Assembly: GCA_041730495.1 (NCBI GenBank)
Contig: JBGSBR010000014.1
Coordinates: 1 to 29,886 of the forward strand
Length of the DNA stretch: 29,886 nt
Source: JBGSBR01 sp041730495
Lineage (GTDB): Bacteria; Patescibacteriota; Microgenomatia; UBA1406; GWC2-37-13
Reading direction: 5' to 3'
Part shown: positions 1-6,605 of the stretch, piece by piece
Layout of the letters: each line of letters begins with the position of its first letter
Numbering within the stretch: the stretch's first letter is position 1
Translations under genes and position numbers: made by a program
Notes under the pieces: generated by a model
Database searches by the model: none
Seen by the model: only the letters and a program-made list of their open reading frames with translations
Told to the model about the DNA's origin: nothing

Positions 1-165
1 CAAAAATTAGAGCCGACGAATCTTGAACACTTAGCATTTGTGCAGGGACTTGCTGTCCCCGATGAAGTAACTGCTGAGACAACGTCAAGATACCACCAGA
101 TTTTCGAATTGCTCGTAGGAATGCCCCTTCGATCCTACCAACAGACCCACATGGGTCTGAACTGA
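1..165 (+). CDS. C-terminal 54 residues of an unidentified protein (5'-partial)
   Basis: An open frame runs from base 1 to a TGA at 163-165 and encodes 54 residues ending in SYQQTHMGLN. The start lies outside the window. I do not recognise the family. Codon choice (CCG, ACG, GTC, CCC) is GC-richer than in the resident genes and matches the orphan at 1880-2443. Seven bases after the stop begins the folded element at 173-272, the same arrangement as seen after 2443. This shared context supports it being a real gene end rather than a chance frame. No function can be given. Confidence 0.6.
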   Translation, partial: QKLEPTNLEHLAFVQGLAVPDEVTAETTSRYHQIFELLVGMPLRSYQQTHMGLN

Positions 166-172
166 TAAACTA

Positions 173-272
173 GCACCGCAAGGTGCAGAAAGGAGGTGAG
201 TACCTCACTTCGCATTAGCTGCGATAGAAAAAGTACCACCAATTTCTGCTACACCCCAAGGTGCTTTTTCTA
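173..272 (+). repeat. Folded 3' RNA element, copy 1
   Basis: This is a ~100-nt element present again at 2459-2560. Helices seen by eye are P1 GCACC/GGTGC closed by a GCAA (GNRA) tetraloop at 173-186; P2 GAGGT/ACCTC with loop GAGT at 193-206; P3 CGCA/TGCG with loop TTAGC at 211-223; and P4, a 13-bp stem at 225-237 with 260-272 containing one T-G wobble. Between P1 and P2 lies AAAGGAGGTGA, complementary to the usual 3' end of 16S rRNA. It follows a GC-richer gene end by 7 bases. Conserved loops plus pair-preserving changes between copies indicate a functional RNA. Its class is unknown to me. Confidence 0.75.
225..272 (+). terminator. Probable bidirectional terminator (P4 of copy 1)
   Basis: Bases 225-237 pair with 260-272 over 13 bp. 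An A tract precedes the upstream GC-rich part of the stem and a T tract follows the downstream part, giving an intrinsic-terminator look on either strand. It would end transcription of the partial gene at 1-165. Confidence 0.6.
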
Positions 273-296
273 TGCAAAAATGAGTTTTCAACTGGT

Positions 297-302
297 TATA
301 AT
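297..302 (+). promoter_or_regulatory. -10 box for the FAD oxidoreductase, leaderless start
   Basis: A perfect TATAAT ends five bases before the ATG at 308, so transcription would begin at or next to the start codon. No Shine-Dalgarno sequence and no clear -35 box are visible. The same arrangement recurs before several other AT-rich genes in the window. Confidence 0.6.
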
Positions 303-307
303 GAACT

Positions 308-1696
308 ATGGACCAGAATCGATCACCCTGGATTGCTGAGCTTGATGCTGCTCGTAAATCACATACACCTAATCTGAAAACTGAGTATGATGTCTCTATC
401 GTCGGCGGTGGTATAGCCGGTATGATGACAGCATATTATGCACTCAAAAATACCAACCACTCAGTAATCCTCGTCGAAGCTGATCGCTTGGGTCATGGTG
501 CCAGTGGACACAACGGAGGACAGATGGTAGATTATTTCGAGAAACCATTTTCAGAGATTGTGACAGAGTATGGATTGCCCATGGCAATCGCTGGACAGAA
601 AGCCGTAACTTCAGCATTTGATCTAATCGAAGAGGTTTTCCAAGAAACCAAGATTGAGATCCCGTTTGCACGAGTCACTGGATATGCAGGGTGTACTACA
701 CTTGAGCAATTATTAAATCACCTGGAAAATAAATACCTGAAACATTCAGGTGGATTACAGGTCGAGCATGCAATGCTCGCAGAAGGACTCATCAAACCAG
801 CAGATATTCCAGAAAAATATGCTGAGCTCTATGAATGGGTCCCACAGCAAACCATCCTTGATCACCTAGAAACAAAAAATCCGATTTACATAGCACTGCT
901 CAAATCACGTAAAGGTACGATGAATAGTGCGTTATTTGTGGAAAAACTTGCTGATTATCTCTTACTTACCTATGCTGATCGATTCACGATCCGTGAACAT
1001 GCACCAGTTTTTGAGGTTAATTTGTATCCCAAAGAAGTAATTCTGGAAACAAATCAATCTAAAATCAAATCAAAATATGCGGTTTTATGTACCAATGGAT
1101 TTGAGGGAATGCATATCACCAATGAAGGTGGACTTGATGTGAATCACATGTTTCATCAGAACATATCAGGCGTTATCGGTTATATGGCTGGTTATCTAGA
1201 GACTGCTGAAAAACCACCCAAAGCCGTCAGTTATTTCCCACCATCGGCAACAGGGAGCTCTGATGATACCTATTTTTATGTCACTCGCCGCAATCACATG
1301 TGGGAAGAGATCCAGCGATCGCTAGTCACGATCGGTGGGGGAAGCGAGGATTTCCATGAAGAGTTGGCTAAGTATTCTAAACATATGCCATATTCCGCTG
1401 CTGCATTTAAAGAACTTGATACCTTTCTTACCCAAACATATGAAGAAAATAAAAATGGTGTAGATTATGTTTTCAAATGGCATGGACTTATGGGATATAC
1501 AAAGTCGGGGATCCGTAGTGTTGGCGCAGAGCCAGCCAATGGTCGACTGCTTTACAATCTCGGTTGTAACGGAGTTGGATTACTTCCTTCAATATATGGT
1601 GGCAAGAAAATATCTGAGCATCTGACCGGTGAGCCACCTGAGATGACTATCTTCGATCCCATCATCCAGAAAATGGCAGTACTCATGAGACAGTAA
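308..1696 (+). CDS. FAD-dependent oxidoreductase, DAO (glycine/D-amino acid oxidase) family
   Basis: A 462-residue flavoenzyme that probably oxidises an amino acid or amine. The N-terminal Rossmann motif is GGGIAG (G33, G35, G38), followed by an acidic residue in VILVEAD (E57) that would bind the FAD ribose. GASGHNGGQ at 64-72 is the second FAD-contact motif of DAO-family members such as gamma-glutamylputrescine oxidases, with His where Arg is usual. A C-terminal FAD contact lies near NLGCNGVGLLPS. Length is normal for the family. The ATG at 308 is chosen because TATAAT lies directly upstream and there is no Shine-Dalgarno. No pathway partners are adjacent, so the substrate cannot be assigned. 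It sits between two GC-richer modules but has resident-type composition. Confidence 0.85.
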   Translation: MDQNRSPWIAELDAARKSHTPNLKTEYDVSIVGGGIAGMMTAYYALKNTNHSVILVEADRLGHGASGHNGGQMVDYFEKPFSEIVTEYGLPMAIAGQKAVTSAFDLIEEVFQETKIEIPFARVTGYAGCTTLEQLLNHLENKYLKHSGGLQVEHAMLAEGLIKPADIPEKYAELYEWVPQQTILDHLETKNPIYIALLKSRKGTMNSALFVEKLADYLLLTYADRFTIREHAPVFEVNLYPKEVILETNQSKIKSKYAVLCTNGFEGMHITNEGGLDVNHMFHQNISGVIGYMAGYLETAEKPPKAVSYFPPSATGSSDDTYFYVTRRNHMWEEIQRSLVTIGGGSEDFHEELAKYSKHMPYSAAAFKELDTFLTQTYEENKNGVDYVFKWHGLMGYTKSGIRSVGAEPANGRLLYNLGCNGVGLLPSIYGGKKISEHLTGEPPEMTIFDPIIQKMAVLMRQ

Positions 1697-1717
1697 TCTT
1701 CTTTAAATAGCCTATAG

Positions 1718-1746
1718 TTGTTATTTGAACTTAAATTTAGTATAAT
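1718..1746 (+). promoter_or_regulatory. Promoter of the GC-richer orphan gene
   Basis: TTGTTA (1718-1723) and TATAAT (1741-1746) are separated by exactly 17 bases. Transcription would start near 1753 and give a leader of about 125 nt before the ATG at 1880, unlike the leaderless resident genes. Confidence 0.6.
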
Positions 1747-1749
1747 TTG
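1738..1749 (+). repeat. 12-bp direct repeat including a -10 box, copy 1
   Basis: TAGTATAATTTG occurs here and at 2608-2619, in the promoters of the orphan gene and of the next gene. The two copies bracket the orphan gene and its 3' element. They could be a duplication scar, or simply two similar AT-rich promoters. Confidence 0.45.
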
Positions 1750-1782
1750 ATGGTTCAAGCACATTTACATGATGATTAGCTG

Positions 1783-1858
1783 TGAGTATCTGCTGTCTTT
1801 ATTTACATATATTTGTAGGTAGAGAGAGCAGATGCTCAGCGTGGACATTGTGTCTGCG
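1783..1858 (+). promoter_or_regulatory. Structured 5' leader of the orphan gene
   Basis: TGAGTATCTGCT (1783-1794) pairs with AGCAGATGCTCA (1827-1838) over 12 bp with one T-G wobble. It is followed directly by an 8-bp hairpin at 1840-1858 with loop TTG and two G-T wobbles. Together they fill most of the leader, with the strong Shine-Dalgarno lying about ten bases after the second hairpin. This is consistent with a cis-regulatory RNA. I see no known riboswitch class and no clear pairing that would block the Shine-Dalgarno. Confidence 0.5.
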
Positions 1859-1879
1859 TTTTACTTCAGGAGGTCTAAG

Positions 1880-2443
1880 ATGTTTGACTTATTAGCGGAA
1901 GCTCGTGAAATTCTTCGTCCACATTTGCCCACGTTGCAAAGTGGCAGGAAAGGTCCCTATTCGGTAAGTTTTTTCAATAACGGACTGCTCATTGAGCAAT
2001 CGGTTGCCAATCAGACAATTCACCACGTGAGTTTCACCTTCAGCAAATTCAGCAAAGGGAACCGCGAGGTTGACAACTTGATCGGCATGACCGTGATTAC
2101 CAGCGTGAATCCGTATAGTAGCTTTTCCCTGCAACCCGATAAGATTACGGGTCAGCACGGCAGCTGGGCAGACTTTCCCAGCTGGGAATACGAATGGACC
2201 CTCGAAGGCAACCTCACCCAAGCGCGTGTAAATCTGGACGGGCAGACATTCGCCTTGTACAATCTAAGGTACCCCGCAGTTAAGCAAGGAAATCCAATCA
2301 TGTTAGCGGCGTTGCCAGAAGAGTTAATACAAGGCGTTACAACCGAAATTTTCGGCGCACCTGTGCCTTGGACATTGGATTTTGAACCGATTGCTCGTAT
2401 AATGCTTGAAAAATCCAAGCTGAAGGAAATTTTCGCCAGCTAA
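1880..2443 (+). CDS. Unidentified 187-aa protein, GC-richer orphan
   Basis: A soluble-looking protein of 187 residues with no signal peptide, membrane segment or catalytic motif that I recognise. It starts MFDLLAEAREILRPHL and ends LEKSKLKEIFAS. The frame extends upstream to 1832, but the ATG at 1880 is preferred because AGGAGGT lies five bases before it and the earlier stretch is occupied by leader hairpins. Two features set it apart from the neighbours: GC-richer codons and a canonical Shine-Dalgarno behind a structured leader. It is followed 15 bases after its stop by the second copy of the folded 3' element. The whole unit (promoter, leader, gene, 3' element) looks like an acquired module. 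Function unknown. Confidence 0.75.
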   Translation: MFDLLAEAREILRPHLPTLQSGRKGPYSVSFFNNGLLIEQSVANQTIHHVSFTFSKFSKGNREVDNLIGMTVITSVNPYSSFSLQPDKITGQHGSWADFPSWEYEWTLEGNLTQARVNLDGQTFALYNLRYPAVKQGNPIMLAALPEELIQGVTTEIFGAPVPWTLDFEPIARIMLEKSKLKEIFAS

Positions 2444-2458
2444 TCTCATAAAAAACAA

Positions 2459-2560
2459 GCACCGTAAGGTGCAGAAAGGAGGTTAGTACTTCCACATAGC
2501 AAAAGCTGCTGTAGAAAAAGTACCACTCACTGTCTGCTATACCCCAAGGTGCTTTTTCTA
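2459..2560 (+). repeat. Folded 3' RNA element, copy 2
   Basis: This copy matches the element at 173-272 in order and spacing of helices. P1 is GCACC/GGTGC with loop GTAA (again a GNRA tetraloop); P2 is GGAGGT/ACTTCC with loop TAGT at 2478-2493; P3 is AGCA/TGCT with loop AAAGC at 2498-2510; P4 pairs 2512-2524 with 2548-2560. The closing pair of P3 changes from C-G to A-T and one P2 pair changes from G-C to G-T, so the structure is kept while the sequence varies. It begins 15 bases after the stop of the orphan gene. Confidence 0.75.
2512..2560 (+). terminator. Probable terminator (P4 of copy 2)
   Basis: The same 13-bp A-tract/T-tract stem as at 225-272, 69 bases after the stop of the orphan gene. 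It would insulate that gene from the promoter at 2611. Confidence 0.6.
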
Positions 2561-2568
2561 CGCCTAAT

Positions 2569-2586
2569 TTACTTCACATGCTCATC
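2569..2586 (+). repeat. 18-bp exact direct repeat of the hydrolase 3' end, left copy
   Basis: TTACTTCACATGCTCATC here is identical to 3742-3759, which encodes the last residues (DEHVK, stop) of the hydrolase on the minus strand. The two copies bracket 2587-3741, a segment holding one gene and its promoter. This is the pattern left by insertion into the 3' end of a gene with duplication of the target. Confidence 0.8.
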
Positions 2587-2607
2587 ATTGAGTTCTATAT
2601 AATCCTA

Positions 2608-2619
2608 TAGTATAATTTG
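2608..2619 (+). repeat. 12-bp direct repeat including a -10 box, copy 2
   Basis: Second copy of TAGTATAATTTG (see 1738-1749). Here it holds the -10 box of the gene starting at 2623. Confidence 0.45.
2611..2616 (+). promoter_or_regulatory. -10 box, leaderless start for the gene at 2623
   Basis: TATAAT ends six bases before the ATG at 2623, which places the transcription start on or next to the start codon. No Shine-Dalgarno is present. Confidence 0.6.
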
Positions 2620-2622
2620 CGG

Positions 2623-3741
2623 ATGGAATTTGATACACGTCCACAGTTTCACAAATTACGCAAAAATGATCGAATTGTATACGCTGAAAGGTTGCCTCAT
2701 AACGTGATTGATGAGGTGATCGTAAATCCACTAGCTGTAGAGATGCTGGATAATAGTCATAAAGCTTTAGCAAGTACTGATGGCATAATAGAAAACACTT
2801 TCATAATGGTTCCGCCAGGTAGTGGAGACGCAGCTTTTTTTTCACCACCACGCTGGACGCGCACTGTAACAATTGATTCTGATGTCTATCCATATGGGGG
2901 GATGATAGGGACAGTTTTGAGTGGGAAAGGTTGTACGATTACTGGTTCTGATTATTTAATGAAACGCGGCACCATTACATCAACTCCGTGGGGTTACTTT
3001 GGTGATAAAGATGCAGCTAAAGACATGTATCTAAGTAACTTACTTCTTCAAACTGGGGCAAGGGTTGCTTTACCCTTAGGATATGCAGTCATAAATCATG
3101 AAAAAGTTAAAGAGTGGTTGCAATCAAGGTGGGGAAATAATGATAGATTTAAGTTCAGAAATACACAGCTAAATACTGTAATTCGCAATGGCGATCATAT
3201 GGCATATTATCTGCGTATCGGAGGCTCACGAGTGCGTTTAGATAGTAAAGATAATAAGATTGTAGCAAACGAAATGCAACGAATTGCACCTTTTATTCTT
3301 CAAGAATCAGTTAATAATCCAGCCTCATTATCAAAAGAATCATTACATTTTTTTACAAAAGTTGCCAATCAGTCACCTCTACAGGAAAATGACATGTTTG
3401 GGTACGTTGCGTGGGCTGCCAGTGTCGTTACACAAAATATGAAAGCATTGTATGCACTATATAGACAAGGACATACGTATGACCAATTGGGTGAGATATT
3501 AGCTTCACGTAAAGATATCTGTTTAGGTTTATTTCATCAAGATTTTGAAGAAGTTCCTTCATTAGAAAAAAAGAAATCATATATGTATCCTTATGATGAT
3601 TATGAATATAGTATGAAACGTATAGTACGAGATCATGTAGTAAAGCTTTATACAGCATTGATAGGAAGAGAGCCTTTATATGAAGAAGACTTACAGTTTG
3701 AACACTATTACAAATCCCAAATAGAAAAATTAAAGATTTGA
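2623..3741 (+). CDS. Unidentified 372-aa protein inside an 18-bp-bounded insertion
   Basis: The frame can be opened by TTG at 2617, but the ATG at 2623 (MEFDTRPQFHK) is preferred because TATAAT ends six bases upstream, giving a leaderless mRNA. No signal peptide or membrane segment is visible. Residues from roughly 105 to 150 (a TSTPWGYFGDKDAAKDMY stretch, then LLQTGARVALPLGYAVI) faintly recall the region of SelO/YdiU pseudokinases that has a TPYSR-like segment followed by a helix ending in LG-x-P. This is a weak visual resemblance only. The gene ends in TGA, directly before the hydrolase stop codon. Exact 18-bp repeats flank the gene with its promoter, so it may have arrived as a single-gene unit. 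No integrase or transposase is encoded nearby. Confidence 0.7.
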   Translation: MEFDTRPQFHKLRKNDRIVYAERLPHNVIDEVIVNPLAVEMLDNSHKALASTDGIIENTFIMVPPGSGDAAFFSPPRWTRTVTIDSDVYPYGGMIGTVLSGKGCTITGSDYLMKRGTITSTPWGYFGDKDAAKDMYLSNLLLQTGARVALPLGYAVINHEKVKEWLQSRWGNNDRFKFRNTQLNTVIRNGDHMAYYLRIGGSRVRLDSKDNKIVANEMQRIAPFILQESVNNPASLSKESLHFFTKVANQSPLQENDMFGYVAWAASVVTQNMKALYALYRQGHTYDQLGEILASRKDICLGLFHQDFEEVPSLEKKKSYMYPYDDYEYSMKRIVRDHVVKLYTALIGREPLYEEDLQFEHYYKSQIEKLKI

Positions 3742-3759
3742 TTACTTCACATGCTCATC
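3742..3759 (+). repeat. 18-bp exact direct repeat, right copy (hydrolase 3' end)
   Basis: This copy is part of the functional hydrolase gene and encodes DEHVK and the stop codon on the minus strand. The left copy at 2569-2586 has no coding role. Confidence 0.8.
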
Positions 3760-4791
3760 GAAGAATGCAACTGAACGCTCAAGTGCGATGCCTAAGTTTG
3801 CTGCGATATTGTGATCATCGCCTTCATAGATATATAGAGTTGAGGATTTACCGGCTTCTTTGAGTCTTTCATCAAGTTTGGTACTCATATCGACGGGTAC
3901 TGAGGTATCCGCTGTGCCATGTTGGATCTGGATTGGACCTTCGATATCTGAGAGATATGCGGTGGCTGAGATGCTATTCCAAAACTCTGGATTATCTTTG
4001 GGTTCACCGTACTCTTTGATCAAAGTCTGTCTCCAACTTGAACGAGCATTGGGTGGAGGAGAAACGATGTTATTGTTTGGTCGACGCCAGTTGTAGAGCA
4101 GGTCTTCGTATGATCCGACAACTCCTGCCCAGATATCGGCAGCTTTGATGTCATTGCTCACAACCATGGTGCGAAGTGTGATGTAGCCTCCCATAGAGTG
4201 TCCCCACATACCCATGCGAGCTGGATCTGTATCAGGATATTTCTTGATTGAAGCTACGGCATTGAGGACATCGATAGTGTAATCATTACTTCCATAGCCT
4301 CCGCGAGCTTCACCTTCTGAGTTGCCATGACCTCTGTAGTCAGGACGGAAGACGATATAGCCGTTGCGTGAGAACGCATCGGTATAGGCGATATAGCGCT
4401 CATCAGTGCGATACTCTGCAGGTGGGATGTAGCCGTGATTGAAGACGATTACTGGCCAGCCAGTGGCTGGCTTTTCTGCATTTGGGACAGTAAGCAACGC
4501 ATAGATTTTCAAGCCTTCAGACTTGTATGAAGCGATATAGCGCTGATAGTTACTGCCAGGATTGAGCGTTTGTTCGATTACGATATCGCTGCCAGGGTAT
4601 TCACCTTGTCGGAGAGCCTCGATTGAAAGAGGGTGTACGACTTTGATCGGACCGCCTTCGTTTTCAGCGAGGGAATCTTTTATATCTTGTGTTGTTTTAA
4701 CAAAAGAAAACTGTTTATTTGTATACAAAAAGTAACCAGCAATAGCAACGATAGCAATAAGGATAAGAGGAAGAACGGTTTGTTTTTTCAT
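3742..4791 (-). CDS. Membrane-anchored alpha/beta hydrolase (prolyl oligopeptidase/acyl-peptidase type)
   Basis: A 349-residue serine hydrolase. Residues 5-24 form an N-terminal membrane anchor or uncleaved signal, so the catalytic domain should face outside. NHGY near 118-121 gives the oxyanion region and GHSMGG (197-202) the nucleophile elbow with Ser199. HGTADTSVP supplies Asp295 and EGDDHN supplies His327, completing the triad. This architecture matches the S9/dipeptidyl-peptidase-like hydrolases acting on peptides or esters; the substrate cannot be told. The ATG at 4791 follows TATAAT by nine bases, with no Shine-Dalgarno. Its last 18 bases are duplicated at 2569-2586. It is divergent from mscL. 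Confidence 0.85.
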   Translation of the reverse strand: MKKQTVLPLILIAIVAIAGYFLYTNKQFSFVKTTQDIKDSLAENEGGPIKVVHPLSIEALRQGEYPGSDIVIEQTLNPGSNYQRYIASYKSEGLKIYALLTVPNAEKPATGWPVIVFNHGYIPPAEYRTDERYIAYTDAFSRNGYIVFRPDYRGHGNSEGEARGGYGSNDYTIDVLNAVASIKKYPDTDPARMGMWGHSMGGYITLRTMVVSNDIKAADIWAGVVGSYEDLLYNWRRPNNNIVSPPPNARSSWRQTLIKEYGEPKDNPEFWNSISATAYLSDIEGPIQIQHGTADTSVPVDMSTKLDERLKEAGKSSTLYIYEGDDHNIAANLGIALERSVAFFDEHVK

Positions 4792-4800
4792 AAAAATGGT

Positions 4801-4806
4801 ATTATA
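4801..4806 (-). promoter_or_regulatory. -10 box of the hydrolase gene
   Basis: TATAAT on the minus strand, nine bases before the ATG at 4791, so the leader would be only a few bases long. No Shine-Dalgarno is seen. Confidence 0.55.
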
Positions 4807-4857
4807 ACTGTGGATAGGATAGTGTATTTTACACTGTTAATAGTTACATTTGAAGCT

Positions 4858-5160
4858 ATGAAAGGATTTTTAGAATTTATTCGTGAACAAGGTGTAGTCG
4901 GTCTTGCAGTAGGTTTTATACTTGGTGGAGCTGTCTCCAAGCTCGTGAGCGCGCTCGTTGAAGATATCATTAGCCCAGTTCTCGCGATAGGGCTTGGAAG
5001 ATTACAAAACCTTGAGCAAGCGTACTGGAAAGTAGGATCAGCACGGATCATGTGGGGAAGTTTTTTAAATGTGCTGATTGATTTTGCGGTGATTGCGCTT
5101 GTCGTGTATGTCGGAGTGAAAGTGCTCAAGCTTGATCAGCTAGATAAAAAGAAAGCTTAA
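4858..5160 (+). CDS. mscL: Large-conductance mechanosensitive channel MscL, short form
   Basis: A 100-residue channel protein that opens under membrane tension to release solutes during hypo-osmotic shock. The start MKGFLEFIREQGVVGLAVGFILGG contains the amphipathic N-terminal helix and first transmembrane helix of MscL, with the conserved pore-lining GG region. The second transmembrane helix is around 69-88 (GSFLNVLIDFAVIALVVYVGVKVL). The frame is open upstream to 4633, but only the ATG at 4858 gives the family N-terminus. Typical MscL has about 130-150 residues. This one lacks most of the periplasmic loop and ends soon after TM2, with a short KKK tail instead of the usual C-terminal helix bundle. 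Confidence 0.9.
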   Translation: MKGFLEFIREQGVVGLAVGFILGGAVSKLVSALVEDIISPVLAIGLGRLQNLEQAYWKVGSARIMWGSFLNVLIDFAVIALVVYVGVKVLKLDQLDKKKA

Positions 5161-5166
5161 CTACAG

Positions 5167-5214
5167 AAATTGCTAAACTGCAATATTGTTAAATTGTTGA
5201 ATACTTCAGTTTAG
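5167..5214. terminator. AT-rich palindrome between convergent mscL and mgtE
   Basis: CTAAACTG (5173-5180) pairs perfectly with CAGTTTAG (5207-5214). The right arm overlaps the mgtE stop codon at 5211-5213. The loop holds ATTGTTAAATTGTTGAAT, a motif of the interspersed AT-rich repeat family seen at 7986-8054 and 15150-15203. It probably acts as a two-way terminator. Confidence 0.5.
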
Positions 5215-6539
5215 AGGAGCAAGATTGTAGCGAGACCGAGGAAGACGAAGAAGCCGATAATATCGGTTGCTGTCGTGACGAAGATTGAGCTTGCGACAGC
5301 AGGATCAATCTTGAGAGCTTTCAAGGTAAATGGCACAAGAGCACCGAAGAAGCCTGCGATAAATAGATTGACCACCATCGATATACCAAGGACGACTCCA
5401 AGCATGATTGGAGCATGGAAAATATATGCTGTAAGTGCAGCGATACTTCCGACAATAACACCATTGATCATCCCTGCAAAAGCTTCTTTCATAATAATTT
5501 TTTTTGCTTGAGACCAAGGGATCTCTTCAATAGCGAGACCTCGTACTACGACTGCGAGTGCTTGTGTAGCAGCATTTCCACCTTCTCCAGCCACAATCGG
5601 CATATAAACTGCAAGCAACGAAAGCCGTTCAATTGTGTTTTCAAACAAACCTACGACAGATGCGGCGAGGAATGCAGTAGCTAAGTTGATGATGAGCCAT
5701 TGATAGCGACGTTGTACTTTCGTGAAGACGCCATCTGTCGGAGCTTCCTCTTTTTCGACACCAGCGAAGCTATAGATGTCTTCAGTTGCCTCAGCTTGTG
5801 CGATACGGATGATGTCTTTGACGTGGACGATACCCAAGATTGTTTCATCATCATCGACGACACCGATGGCCTCACTTTTCATGTCTTTCATATGTTCCAC
5901 TAGTTTTTCTTGATCGACATGATGTTTGATAATCGGAAGTTCGATTGCAAGCTGTCGAGCAGATGACCGAGGACGATTTAAGATCAGATTGCGATGGGGG
6001 ATATAACCAATTGCTTTGCCTTTTTCGTCAGTCAAAGCCACAAACGGTACACGTTGCGTGTTGGCAATATGAGTTTGTACTTTTTCAGCAATCTCTTTCA
6101 TCGTGTAGGTATCTTTGACGATGATGAAATCCAGATCCATCAGTCCACCAGCAGTTTCTTTGTCAAATGTCAGCAATTTTTCAATCTTTTTACGTTTATC
6201 ATTTTTAAGACGTTCTAAGATCTTCGTACGTTTCTCAGCATCAAGGTACTGCAAGATATCAGTTGCATCGTCTTCATCATTGAAATGAAGGAAACGTGCA
6301 ATCACATACATTGAGAGACCAGGCAAAATTTCTTGTTTAGAGTTTTCATTTAAACGAAGTACGACCTCAGCTTGGATCTCAGGTGGGAGGAGAGTGAAAA
6401 GACGTTGTTGTGAGTTTTCGAGATGATCGATGACATCAGCTATTTCATGAAAATCATGTTTCAATAAAAAATGCTTGATCTGGCCATATTCTTCCTTGTC
6501 TATGAGGTGTTGGACTTTAGAAAGAAGTTTGTTGTTCAT
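5211..6539 (-). CDS. mgtE: Magnesium transporter MgtE
   Basis: A 442-residue Mg2+ channel of the inner membrane. An N-terminal helical domain with repeated acidic segments (FNDEDDATDIL) is followed by TAGGLM and a pair of CBS domains at roughly 125-245, which sense Mg2+ and gate the pore. The C-terminal membrane part has five helices and the family signature GEGGNAATQALAVVVRGLA, corresponding to the GGNAGTQ pore helix. The frame opens at 6554, but the second ATG at 6539 is chosen because TACAAT lies six bases upstream, giving a leaderless mRNA. With virtually no leader there is no room for an Mg2+ riboswitch. It converges on mscL through a shared palindrome. Confidence 0.93.
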   Translation of the reverse strand: MNNKLLSKVQHLIDKEEYGQIKHFLLKHDFHEIADVIDHLENSQQRLFTLLPPEIQAEVVLRLNENSKQEILPGLSMYVIARFLHFNDEDDATDILQYLDAEKRTKILERLKNDKRKKIEKLLTFDKETAGGLMDLDFIIVKDTYTMKEIAEKVQTHIANTQRVPFVALTDEKGKAIGYIPHRNLILNRPRSSARQLAIELPIIKHHVDQEKLVEHMKDMKSEAIGVVDDDETILGIVHVKDIIRIAQAEATEDIYSFAGVEKEEAPTDGVFTKVQRRYQWLIINLATAFLAASVVGLFENTIERLSLLAVYMPIVAGEGGNAATQALAVVVRGLAIEEIPWSQAKKIIMKEAFAGMINGVIVGSIAALTAYIFHAPIMLGVVLGISMVVNLFIAGFFGALVPFTLKALKIDPAVASSIFVTTATDIIGFFVFLGLATILLL

Positions 6540-6545
6540 ACAGTT

Positions 6546-6551
6546 ATTGTA
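6546..6551 (-). promoter_or_regulatory. -10 box of mgtE
   Basis: TACAAT on the minus strand, six bases before the ATG at 6539. It supports that start over the one at 6554, which would lie upstream of the -10 box. Confidence 0.5.
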
Positions 6552-6570
6552 CACTGTGGAGTCATATTTG

Positions 6571-6599
6571 TTGACATTTTTCTCAAACTGATCTAGAGT
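6571..6599 (+). promoter_or_regulatory. Promoter of the secreted coiled-coil protein
   Basis: TTGACA (6571-6576), a 17-base spacer and TAGAGT (6594-6599) lie six bases before the ATG at 6606. The -35 box is perfect, and the spacing to the ATG again predicts a leaderless transcript. Confidence 0.6.
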
Positions 6600-6605
6600 A
6601 AAGGT

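Noticed and set aside
188..320. Small protein translated from the AGGAGGT in the folded element
   Set aside because: No start codon lies at a usable distance in both copies, and the two copies do not share a reading frame.
173..2560. Integron-type attC sites
   Set aside because: No core-site motifs (RYYYAAC/GTTRRRY) and no integrase. The elements look like RNA with terminator stems.
6540..6605. Mg2+ riboswitch (M-box or ykkC-like) before mgtE
   Set aside because: The -10 box is six bases from the start codon, so no leader exists to hold one.
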